DNA of 21,959 bases from NCBI GenBank assembly GCA_023459875.1, contig JAEWRY010000009.1, forward strand, positions 1-21,959, read 5' to 3'. The notes beneath the pieces were generated by a model. That model was not told the DNA's origin, made no database searches, and saw nothing but the letters and a program-made list of their open reading frames with translations. A program made the position numbers and the translations under genes. Below are positions 15,807 to 21,959 of this stretch, piece by piece. The DNA comes from Bacillota bacterium. Its GTDB lineage: Bacteria; Bacillota; Clostridia; Oscillospirales; Oscillospiraceae. Position 1 is the stretch's first letter; each line of letters starts with the position of its first letter.

Positions 15807-16532
15807 ATGAGCAAACGTACCAGAACCGTAATTGGGATTGTGCTGCTCCTGATGGGATTTGCTTTAGCGGCTGTGATCCTGTGGCGTCAAATGTACCCCC
15901 AGGCGGAACCTGTCCCGTCCTCCACCCCTGAGGTTACCGTTGCCCCGACCATTGAACCGGTGCCCGAAGCCTCCTCCGAACCCACAGCCACAACCGAGCC
16001 GGACGACGGATCGGTAGATGGCCTGCTGGTGGACAAGCTGGTCATTACCGACGAACGCAAAGCCTATGTGGACGGTTCCCTTTCCATCTATATCCCTGTC
16101 ATCAATATTACCCGTACGATTTACGACGGTACCGACACCGCCACCCTTAAGAAGGGAGTCGGCCTTTATGAATATGCCCAGCTGCCCGGCGAGGGCAACC
16201 GGAACGTCTCCATGGCGGGTCACCGCAACGGGCTTTCCAACGGTCAGATTACCGATCATGCTCCGTTTTACTATATCGACAAGGTGGGGCAGGGTGACTA
16301 CCTCTACCTCCGGGACGGGAAGCACATCTACCGTTATTTGTGGGAGAGCTGCACCGTCGTGGAGCCGGACGACTGGAGTCCCATCTATACCACCGGTTAC
16401 TCCTGCCTCACCATCACCTCCTGCACTCCCATCGGCGTCTCCGATCACCGCATCGTGGTGAGGGCCAGACTGGATAAAACATTCGATTACGATAAAGATT
16501 TCGTGTATCTTGAAAAGGAACAGGAGTCCTAG
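15807..16532 (+). CDS. Sortase, class D-like
   Basis: 241-residue membrane-anchored transpeptidase. One N-terminal span (about 9-28) is followed by a Pro/Thr/Glu-rich linker (about 32-65) and the sortase beta-barrel. The catalytic triad is complete: His139 in MAGHRN, Cys206 in TITSCTP and Arg215 in DHRIVVRA. The spacing and the T-x-T-S-C-T-P-x-G context fit class D enzymes. Sortases cleave LPXTG-type signals between Thr and Gly and attach the protein to peptidoglycan or to another subunit. The LPQTG adhesin encoded divergently at 8864-13909 is the only visible substrate in the window. It begins 1 nt after the regulator stop and is followed 2 nt later by the transglutaminase-like gene. Pilus-type polymerisation of substrates cannot be excluded. 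Confidence 0.9.
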   Translation: MSKRTRTVIGIVLLLMGFALAAVILWRQMYPQAEPVPSSTPEVTVAPTIEPVPEASSEPTATTEPDDGSVDGLLVDKLVITDERKAYVDGSLSIYIPVINITRTIYDGTDTATLKKGVGLYEYAQLPGEGNRNVSMAGHRNGLSNGQITDHAPFYYIDKVGQGDYLYLRDGKHIYRYLWESCTVVEPDDWSPIYTTGYSCLTITSCTPIGVSDHRIVVRARLDKTFDYDKDFVYLEKEQES

Positions 16533-16534
16533 CA

Positions 16535-17443
16535 ATGAAACGAAAGACAATGCAGCGGGTTATCTGTATCGTCCTGGCCGTGCTGATGCTGTTGGGCGTG
16601 GTATCCTCGGTGCTCTACGTTTGGGCCGCCGAGATTCCAGAAAAAGTTACGCCGTCCGAAGGGGTCAGTATTGCCTCCAACAGCAAGGCCGCCTTGGACT
16701 ACTCCAATTTGTCCGAGGGCTTTATTTCGGTCAAATATACCGGCGGCAAGGATGTTAAGATTAAAACCCAGGTAACCAGGGAAAACGGAACGACGTATAC
16801 CTATAATTTAAATAACAAGGGAGTATCCGAGACCTTCCCCCTGGTAGAAGGAGACGGACGGTACACCGTCAAGGTATTTGAGAACACGACGGGAACCAAG
16901 TACGCCCAAGCCTTCAGCTATACTCTGGAGCTCAAACTGCGTAATGAGTTTTTGCCCTTTCTCTATCCGAACCAGTATGTTAATTTCACCGACAGCTCCG
17001 CGGTGGTCGCTAAGGCGGCGGAGCTTACTGCGGGACTCACGGTGGACGCGGACAAGCTCTCCTCCGTTTATTACTTCGTGATCAATAACTTTACCTATGA
17101 CACCGAAAAGGCCAAGACGGTGCAGAGCGGATATCTCCCCGTGGTGGACGATGTGCTGGCCGCAAAGAAAGGCATCTGCTTTGATTATGCTGCCGTGATG
17201 TCCGCTATGCTGCGCAGCCAGGATATTCCCTGCAAGCTTGTCGTCGGTTACGCCGGCACGGTGTATCATGCCTGGATCAACGTTTATCTGCAGGACAAGG
17301 GCTGGGTGGAAAAGGCCGTTTATTTTGACGGGGAGCACTGGTCCCTGATGGACCCCACCTTTGCTTCCAGCGCCAAATCCAGCCCGGAAATCATGAAATA
17401 CATCAGCAACGGCAGCAACTATACCCAGAAATACGCGTATTAA
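16535..17443 (+). CDS. Secreted or membrane-tethered transglutaminase-like protein
   Basis: 302-residue protein with an N-terminal signal or anchor (about 8-31). A beta-rich domain (about 40-150) is followed by a transglutaminase-like core. The triad is intact: Cys215 in KKGICFDYAAVMSAM, His245 in YHAWINVY and Asp273 in LMDPTF. Bacterial members of this superfamily act as peptidases, amidases or acyl-transferases at the cell surface. The reaction here is unknown, but cross-linking or trimming of surface proteins would fit its place after the sortase. ATG at 16535 follows AGGAG, 2 nt after the sortase stop. The downstream platform-protein gene follows closely, so it is part of the same operon. 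Confidence 0.87.
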   Translation: MKRKTMQRVICIVLAVLMLLGVVSSVLYVWAAEIPEKVTPSEGVSIASNSKAALDYSNLSEGFISVKYTGGKDVKIKTQVTRENGTTYTYNLNNKGVSETFPLVEGDGRYTVKVFENTTGTKYAQAFSYTLELKLRNEFLPFLYPNQYVNFTDSSAVVAKAAELTAGLTVDADKLSSVYYFVINNFTYDTEKAKTVQSGYLPVVDDVLAAKKGICFDYAAVMSAMLRSQDIPCKLVVGYAGTVYHAWINVYLQDKGWVEKAVYFDGEHWSLMDPTFASSAKSSPEIMKYISNGSNYTQKYAY

Positions 17444-17474
17444 GAGGAGCTGTTTGGCAGCGAGGAGGCCGGTG

Positions 17475-18536
17475 ATGGAACAAAACCGCAGAAAGCTGAC
17501 GCCGCTCTCGGCCGACCAAACCTCCGTTTTCTGCTATCAGCTTTCCCTCATGCAGAAGGCCGGGATCAGCGCGGAAGAAGGCGTGTCCATCTTACTGGGC
17601 GACGCCCGGACTGACTGGGAGAAGAACCTATATGGATGTATTTTAAAATACCTTGCAGCGGGGGAGCGCCTTCACGCTGCGCTTGGCGATTCCGGAGCGT
17701 TTCCCGGCTATTTGCTTCGTATGGTTGAAATCGGAGAGGCTTCAGGCAGGCTGGAACAGGTGCTTTTGGCGCTTTCCGAATATTACCGGCGGGAGGCCGC
17801 GACAAAAAGCGCCGTTCGCCGGGCGGTAGCGTATCCGGCCGTGATGGCGGTGCTCATCGCATTTATTTTTTTGGTGTTGATGGCCCGGGTTTTCCCCGTG
17901 TTCCAGCAGGTGTTTGACCAACTGGGCATGAGCCTCTCCCCGGTCGCCGCCGCGCTGCTCCGGTTCGGGTCGGCCAGCCGGGCCGTGGCTGCCGTGCTGG
18001 CGGCGGTACTCATCGCCGGTGCTGTTTTTTTACTCTTTCTCTTCCGCACCGCAAGGGGAGGCGAAGTTTCCCGTAAGCTGGGCCGTACCCTGCTCCGGAA
18101 CAGTGCCGCCGCCCTGCTCGTGAACCGCAGCCGGTTCGCGGGAGCGATGGATCTGATGCTCTCCAGCGGGCTTCCCCTGGACGAGGCGATGGAACGTACC
18201 GCCCGCTTGCTGGAGGGTACCGCCCTGGAACCCAGGATCAGAGACTGCAAGGAGAAGATGTATCAGGGGCAAAGCTTCCCCCAGGCGGTGGAGCAGTCCG
18301 GAATTCTGGACGGCCTTCAATCCGGCCTTTTGGCTGCCGGGTTTCGAGCCGGCGCTTCCGAGCAGGCGATGGCCGAACTTACCCGCCGTCTGCAGGAAGA
18401 GGCTGACGCCAGTCTTGATCGCCTTTTGAGCCGGTTTGAATATGCTCTTGTATTGGTGCTGTGCATCTCGGTGGGACTTGTGCTCCTGTCTGTTATGCTG
18501 CCTCTGCTTGGGGTCATGAGTGCCATTGGCGCGTGA
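17475..18536 (+). CDS. Type IV pilus / type II secretion inner-membrane platform protein (PilC/GspF family)
   Basis: 353-residue polytopic membrane protein with two T2SSF domains (about 18-140 and 216-340). Each opens in the family manner (LMQKAGISAEEGVSIL and LMLSSGLPLDEAMERT). Membrane spans lie near 119-141, 175-193 and 323-346. In type IV filament systems this protein sits in the cytoplasmic membrane and transmits ATPase motion to the pilin pool. It is slightly shorter than typical PilC (about 400 residues). ATG at 17475 is 6 nt after GGAGG. A TTG at 17454 with GAGGAG is a possible earlier start adding seven residues. The partner ATPase is encoded at 20235-21302. Confidence 0.88.
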   Translation: MEQNRRKLTPLSADQTSVFCYQLSLMQKAGISAEEGVSILLGDARTDWEKNLYGCILKYLAAGERLHAALGDSGAFPGYLLRMVEIGEASGRLEQVLLALSEYYRREAATKSAVRRAVAYPAVMAVLIAFIFLVLMARVFPVFQQVFDQLGMSLSPVAAALLRFGSASRAVAAVLAAVLIAGAVFLLFLFRTARGGEVSRKLGRTLLRNSAAALLVNRSRFAGAMDLMLSSGLPLDEAMERTARLLEGTALEPRIRDCKEKMYQGQSFPQAVEQSGILDGLQSGLLAAGFRAGASEQAMAELTRRLQEEADASLDRLLSRFEYALVLVLCISVGLVLLSVMLPLLGVMSAIGA

Positions 18537-18594
18537 AATATCAGCCGACGCGGTTTTTTAGCGTAAGGGAACAGGGAGAAATGGAGGCGCCTGA

Positions 18595-18912
18595 ATGTCA
18601 AACAGATCAAGCCGGACCTGGCACCGGTACCTCCCTATGGTTGCTCTGGTTATCTTGACCCCGCTGCTTCTGTTTGTTTTTTCCGGGATTTGGAGCGAAA
18701 AAACAGAAAAAGAGGGCCTCGCCATGACGGAGGAAAGCGTCCGCAGAGCGGCGGTGGAGTGTTATGCGCTGGAGGGTTTTTATCCTCCCAGCCTGGATTA
18801 CCTGATCGGCCGGTACGGCGTTACGCTGGACGAAGACCGCTATTTTGTGGATTACCGGTATATCGCCTCCAATCTGATGCCCGACATCACGATACTTGCC
18901 GTTTCCCGCTGA
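18595..18912 (+). CDS. Small single-span protein, possible pseudopilin-like component
   Basis: 105-residue protein. After a short basic N-terminus there is one membrane span (about 13-31), then a helix and a small external domain. The stretch ESVRRAAVECYALEGFYPPSLDYLIGRYG resembles the region after the N-terminal helix of GspG-like pilins (A-x-x-x-C-x-x-x-x-G-x-Y-P-x-S-L). However, there is no Gly/Phe-x-x-x-Glu prepilin cleavage site. ATG at 18595 is 7 nt behind GGAGG. It lies between platform and other pilin-like genes. Assignment rests on context and this motif. Confidence 0.72.
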   Translation: MSNRSSRTWHRYLPMVALVILTPLLLFVFSGIWSEKTEKEGLAMTEESVRRAAVECYALEGFYPPSLDYLIGRYGVTLDEDRYFVDYRYIASNLMPDITILAVSR

Positions 18913-18951
18913 TCTGAATGATGAAACAGAAGGAAAGGAGCGGGAAGCGCC

Positions 18952-19434
18952 GTGGGTAAGCACGTTAATACCGGGGTTCGCAACATTGCGGTCCTGCTTC
19001 TCATCGCCGCCTTTTTCCTTCTCGCCATGGGTATAACCCTGTTCGGCAGCAGCGTATACCGCGGTGTGGTTGCCGCATCCAGCCGGAACTATACCCACCG
19101 GACGGCGCTCTCCTATCTGGCCAACCAGATCCGCCGCTGCGATATCCGGGGAGGTGTGGCGGTTGGCTCCTTTGAGGGGTACGACGCGCTGATCCTCACT
19201 GAGGGAGACTATGTGACCTATCTCTATTGCCGCGAGGGAGAGCTGTGCGAGCTTTACACGGAAGAAGGAACAGGCCTCACTGCCGCCGACGGTGTCGCGG
19301 TGCTTCCCCTTGAGTCTCTTGCCGTTGAGCGGAAGGGTTCGCTGGTACAGCTTACCGTAACCGGCGAGGATGGGGTTTCCCGCAGCCTTGACGTTGCGCC
19401 CAGAAGCGGAGTTGAGGAGGGCGGCGGCTCGTGA
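18952..19434 (+). CDS. Single-span pilin-like protein (DUF4860-like)
   Basis: 160-residue protein with a basic N-terminus and one span (about 11-33). It continues with YTHRTALSYLANQIRRCD, like the helix-to-head transition of PilW/GspJ minor pilins, and a beta-rich external domain ending in an acidic tail. No prepilin peptidase site. It resembles proteins I recall as DUF4860 in clostridial pilus-like loci; that label is tentative. Start is GTG at 18952 behind AAAGGAG with long (11-nt) spacing. Its stop overlaps the next gene's start (GTGA). Confidence 0.73.
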   Translation: MGKHVNTGVRNIAVLLLIAAFFLLAMGITLFGSSVYRGVVAASSRNYTHRTALSYLANQIRRCDIRGGVAVGSFEGYDALILTEGDYVTYLYCREGELCELYTEEGTGLTAADGVAVLPLESLAVERKGSLVQLTVTGEDGVSRSLDVAPRSGVEEGGGS

Positions 19435-19835
19435 AAAACAAGGTAAATCGTTCCACCCTCTTTCTCACCGAGCTGATCATCGATCTGTTCATTTTTGCCG
19501 TTTGTGCCGCCGTGAGCGCCGGACTGCTGATAAAAGCCTACGGCATGAGCCGCCAGAGCACCGAACTCACCCAGGAAGTGTACATCGCACAATCCGTTGC
19601 CGAGCGGTTCCGGCAGGGGGAGGACATATCCACCGGGTCCCGCTACCACGTCGATGGCACGCCCTGCGCCTGCGAAAGCGATTTCAAAGAGGGCGACTAC
19701 GTGGTGGAGGCTGAGATCACGCGGACGGACGGGCTTCGGACGGCGAAGCTGTCTGTGCGTAAAAGCGAGGCCAGGAAGAATTCTGCTTCTTACGTTCTCA
19801 CCATCACCGTGCCGGAGGAGGTGGGCGCAGGATGA
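19431..19835 (+). CDS. Single-span pilin-like protein, GspI/PilV-like
   Basis: 134-residue protein. RSTLFLTELIIDLFIFAV places a glutamate like the Glu+5 of type IV pilins at the top of the span, but the preceding glycine is missing (Thr/Leu instead). After the span, QSTELTQEVYIAQSVAERFRQG matches the linker of GspI/PilV-type minor pilins, and a beta-rich head follows (about 75-132). Start is GTG at 19431, overlapping the upstream stop by 4 nt, with GAGGAGGG before it. The downstream gene overlaps as ATGA. Probably a structural or priming component of the filament. Confidence 0.75.
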   Translation: MKNKVNRSTLFLTELIIDLFIFAVCAAVSAGLLIKAYGMSRQSTELTQEVYIAQSVAERFRQGEDISTGSRYHVDGTPCACESDFKEGDYVVEAEITRTDGLRTAKLSVRKSEARKNSASYVLTITVPEEVGAG

Positions 19836-20245
19836 ACAATAAGAACTCCTCCCCCCTGGGCATAGGCATCATCACCATCTTTATGATACTGGTGGTTCTA
19901 TGCCTGACTACTTTCGCCATCCTTACCCTCTCCTCGGCGAGGGCAGACCTGCGGCTTTCCCAGGTCAACGCGGAAACGGTGACGGCCTATTATGAGGCCG
20001 ACGCCCGTGCCGCTCGTCTTTATTCTGATTTCAGGGCGGGAAGCGAAAACGAGCTGGGAAAGACCCTTCCCGTAACTGATACGCAGTCTCTCTATCTCCA
20101 TCTGGTTCGCAGGGCGGATGGCGAGGTGGCCATTCTGGCCTGGCAGGTCGTTGCCGCAACCGATGAATTAACCCCTGACGATTCGCTGGGGGTTTGGGAT
20201 GGCGGCGAACAATCTTTGAAAGGAGCGGCGACCGATGGCGATTGA
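19832..20245 (+). CDS. Single-span pilin-like protein, PilX-like
   Basis: 137-residue protein with one N-terminal span (about 9-33) starting LGIGIITIFMILVVL. It is followed by LRLSQVNAETVTAYYEADARAARL, like the post-membrane helix of PilX-type minor pilins, then a compact external part. No Glu+5 and no obvious prepilin peptidase site. ATG at 19832 overlaps the upstream stop and has GGAGGAGGT nearby. It overlaps the PilT start by 11 nt, so co-translation with the ATPase is likely. Confidence 0.72.
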   Translation: MNNKNSSPLGIGIITIFMILVVLCLTTFAILTLSSARADLRLSQVNAETVTAYYEADARAARLYSDFRAGSENELGKTLPVTDTQSLYLHLVRRADGEVAILAWQVVAATDELTPDDSLGVWDGGEQSLKGAATDGD

Positions 20246-21302
20246 GGAAATTCTGACCCGTGCCGTGGCGCGCAAGGTATCTGATATTTTGATTATCGCC
20301 GGTCTTCCGGTTGCGTATAAAATAAACGGGATCATTCACCGGGAAGAGGGGGAAAAGCTTTTCCCCAGCAAAACACGGGAACTGACCGAGGAGGCTTACG
20401 CGCTTGCCCAGGGCCGCAGCATGGATAAGCTCCTGGAGACCGGCGACGACGATTTTTCCTTCTCGGTGCCCGGCCTTTCCCGGTTCCGGGTCAACGCCCT
20501 CCGGCAGCGCGGCTCCCTGGGGATGATCATCCGGGTCGTCTCTTTTTCCCTGCCCGACAAAGACAAACTTGGCATTCCCGCGAACGTAATGAACTTTGCC
20601 GACTATACAAAAGGCCTGGTGCTCTTTACCGGCTCGGCGGGCAGCGGCAAGACAACCACGCTCGCCTGCATTATCAATCGGGTAAACACCACCCGCAGCG
20701 CCCACATCATAACCATCGAGGACCCCATTGAATACCTCCACCAGCACCAGCTCAGCGTGGTTACCCAGCGGGAGCTCGCCACCGATACCGCCACCTACGA
20801 CGTAGCCCTCCGGGCCGCGCTCAGGGAGGCGCCCGACATCATCCTTCTGGGCGAGATGCGCGACGCCGAGACCATCCGGGCAGCCGTAACGGCCGCAGAG
20901 ACCGGCCATCTGGTGCTCTCGACGCTGCATACCATCGGGGCCTCCAACACCATCGATCGCATCGTGGACGCCTTTCCGCCCGAGCAGCAGCAGCAGATCC
21001 GCACACAGCTTGCCCTCGTGCTGGAGGGGGTCGTCTCCCAGGCGCTGATTCCCGCAGTGGACGGAGGCTTGGTCACCGCCTTTGAAGTGATGACGGTGAA
21101 CAGCGCCGTTCGCAATATGATTCGGGAATCCAAAGCCCACCAGCTGGAGAATGTCATTTCCACCTCTGCCTCGGAGGGGATGATCACCATGGACCAGAGC
21201 CTTCTGAATCTGGTGCTCCCGGGGAAAATAACGCCGGAGACCGCGGTGCGCCACAGCATCAATCCGGACTGGCTCCAGAAACGCCTGACGGCATTAAGCT
21301 AA
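20235..21302 (+). CDS. pilT: PilT-family type IV pilus ATPase
   Basis: 355-residue cytosolic hexameric motor of the PilT (retraction) family. Visible motifs: LRQRGSLGMIIRVV at the end of the N-terminal domain, Walker A GSAGSGKTT (about 133-141), Asp box IITIEDPIEYL, Walker B IILLGEMRD (about 202-210) and His box AETGHLVLSTLHT. The PilT-type C-terminus has NSAVRNMIRESKAHQLENVI and GMITMDQSLLNLV. Length matches PilT (about 345-370) rather than PilB (about 560). ATG at 20235 follows AAAGGAG. It is the only pilus ATPase in the window, so either PilB is elsewhere or this motor alone drives the system. Partner: the PilC/GspF-like protein at 17475-18536. Confidence 0.93.
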   Translation: MAIEEILTRAVARKVSDILIIAGLPVAYKINGIIHREEGEKLFPSKTRELTEEAYALAQGRSMDKLLETGDDDFSFSVPGLSRFRVNALRQRGSLGMIIRVVSFSLPDKDKLGIPANVMNFADYTKGLVLFTGSAGSGKTTTLACIINRVNTTRSAHIITIEDPIEYLHQHQLSVVTQRELATDTATYDVALRAALREAPDIILLGEMRDAETIRAAVTAAETGHLVLSTLHTIGASNTIDRIVDAFPPEQQQQIRTQLALVLEGVVSQALIPAVDGGLVTAFEVMTVNSAVRNMIRESKAHQLENVISTSASEGMITMDQSLLNLVLPGKITPETAVRHSINPDWLQKRLTALS

Positions 21303-21315
21303 GGGGGAGTGCGCT

Positions 21316-21753
21316 ATCACAAAGAATTTTCATGAGAACGCCGCGCTTCGCATCTGCGTGGACAGCGCGGAAAACGGCCAGATTGCCGGAAGGATTTACA
21401 GCCGTTGGCTTTCCGAGCCGATGCAGTTTTCCGATCTGGGTAATCTTGTGCTTCGCATGGATGAGATCATGGACGTCCGAAACTATCCTCAGGCATATCA
21501 GCGCTCCAGGACCTTCCTCGCCCACAAAAATGTGGCTGGAGAACTGATGGCGGAGAGCGAGGAGAGGGGAATCCCCGCCGGGGAAGTGGAGGCGGCCGGG
21601 GGAAAGCTCGGAACATTTTCCGTTGCAGTCTATTCCCGCAGAAGCTCCTGCTGGCAGGGATCCGTAGACTGGCTGGACGGAACCCCCCGGGAAGAGTTTG
21701 AAAGTATTCTCATTTTTCTCCGCAAGGTGGACGGGCGGTTCACCGAAAAATGA
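21316..21753 (+). CDS. Two-module W-Q-G protein, function unknown, apparent ATC start
   Basis: About 145 residues if started at ATC 21316, 6 nt after GGGGGAG; otherwise 131 residues from GTG 21358, which lacks a ribosome site. The upstream coding (NFHENAALRICVD) completes a beta strand of the N-terminal module, which favours the longer form. The C-terminal module (about 98-145: GTFSVAVY, WQGSVDWLDG, EFESILIFLRKVD) is a paralogue of the 63-residue protein at 14082-14273. The N-terminal module (LRICVD...GQIAGRIY...PMQFSDLGNLVLRMDEIMD) has the same strand-strand-helix pattern without the W-Q-G, suggesting an internal duplication. It is the last gene of the pilus-like operon, 13 nt after pilT. 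No known function; probably cytosolic. Confidence 0.75.
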   Translation: MTKNFHENAALRICVDSAENGQIAGRIYSRWLSEPMQFSDLGNLVLRMDEIMDVRNYPQAYQRSRTFLAHKNVAGELMAESEERGIPAGEVEAAGGKLGTFSVAVYSRRSSCWQGSVDWLDGTPREEFESILIFLRKVDGRFTEK

Positions 21754-21754
21754 A

Positions 21755-21797
21755 TCATCAGCAAAGCCCCCGGCTTAGGCGGGGGCTTTGCTGATGA
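21755..21797 (+). terminator. Strong hairpin at the operon end, probable terminator
   Basis: Perfect 18-bp arms (21755-21772 and 21780-21797) with a 7-nt loop, GC-rich at the tip, starting one base after the last operon stop codon. On the plus strand it is followed by AAAAGCG rather than a U-run, so it may act as an RNA-stabilising 3' structure or as a non-classical terminator. Confidence 0.6.
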
Positions 21798-21830
21798 AAA
21801 GCGCAGGCCCAGATCCTTATTTAATGTCCG

Positions 21831-21959
21831 CTGAATAAAGCAAAAATATAGTCATATCAATGCTTCTAAGCTGTTTTTGCTTTATTCAGGTGCAAGGTTT
21901 TTGACCGAGTATGGTCAAAAACCTTGCACTTTTGATTTGCGGCGTGTGTCCGCAAATCA
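21831..21959. repeat. Three adjacent perfect hairpins, possible mobile palindromic element or structured RNA
   Basis: Hairpin 1: 16-bp arms 21831-21846 and 21874-21889 (CTGAATAAAGCAAAAA and complement) with a 27-nt loop. Hairpin 2 begins at the next base: 17-bp arms 21890-21906 and 21913-21929, 6-nt loop. Hairpin 3: 10-bp arms 21933-21942 and 21950-21959, 7-nt loop, reaching the window end and perhaps continuing. No coding frame is evident here. A miniature inverted-repeat element or a chain of terminators are the main readings. Confidence 0.6.

Noticed and set aside
20031..21254. Open frame of 407 codons opposite pilT
   Set aside because: The plus strand shows every PilT motif in order; the antisense translation is His/Gly/Arg-rich without a recognisable domain.

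Overview
The window looks like a chromosomal segment of a GC-rich, monoderm Clostridia member, most plausibly Oscillospirales/Oscillospiraceae. Genes are moderately GC-rich with strong AGGAGG-type ribosome sites and many TTG/GTG starts, while intergenic DNA is AT-rich. The window encodes both an SLH-anchored and an LPXTG-anchored surface protein, a class D-like sortase, a SARP/BTAD regulator and type IV pilus-like genes. No rRNA, tRNA, CRISPR or transposase gene was seen.

Layout. (1) 1-3232, minus strand: a housekeeping-like operon of a family III CoA-transferase, a split ThrE/YjjPB-type exporter and a YjjG-like HAD phosphatase. It has a promoter near 3320-3348 and a terminator at 2-46. (2) 3602-7612, plus strand: a secreted mosaic protein (beta-helix, BspA-like leucine-rich repeats, InlB B-repeat, three SLH domains) with its own promoter and a bidirectional terminator. 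(3) 7682-8631, minus strand: a DUF1294 membrane protein and a C39/papain-like protein of unknown role, next to a cluster of four hairpins. (4) 8864-13909, minus strand: a 1681-residue adhesin with a VWA domain, about ten MucBP-like repeats and an LPQTG sorting signal. Its leader contains a clear class I cyclic di-GMP riboswitch (13941-14036). Upstream on the same strand is a 63-residue gene with a small W-Q-G domain. (5) 14591-21753, plus strand: a tightly packed operon of BTAD regulator with a degenerate GGDEF-like tail, sortase, transglutaminase-like protein, PilC/GspF-like platform, four small single-span proteins resembling minor pilins, PilT ATPase, and a second, larger W-Q-G protein. (6) 21755-21959: a strong hairpin, then three consecutive perfect hairpins that reach the window edge.

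How the parts may work together (inference). Parts 4 and 5 are divergent and form one surface-assembly locus. The sortase is well placed to attach the LPQTG adhesin, whose expression should respond to c-di-GMP through the riboswitch. The operon's regulator carries what looks like a c-di-GMP-enzyme-derived domain that has lost its GGDEF signature. The pilus-like genes form a reduced type IV filament system: platform and PilT are present, but no PilB, prepilin peptidase or pilin with a standard cleavage site is seen here. The combination of a SARP-like regulator, sortase, transglutaminase, reduced pilus machine and paired W-Q-G proteins is the best candidate for an undescribed system in this window.
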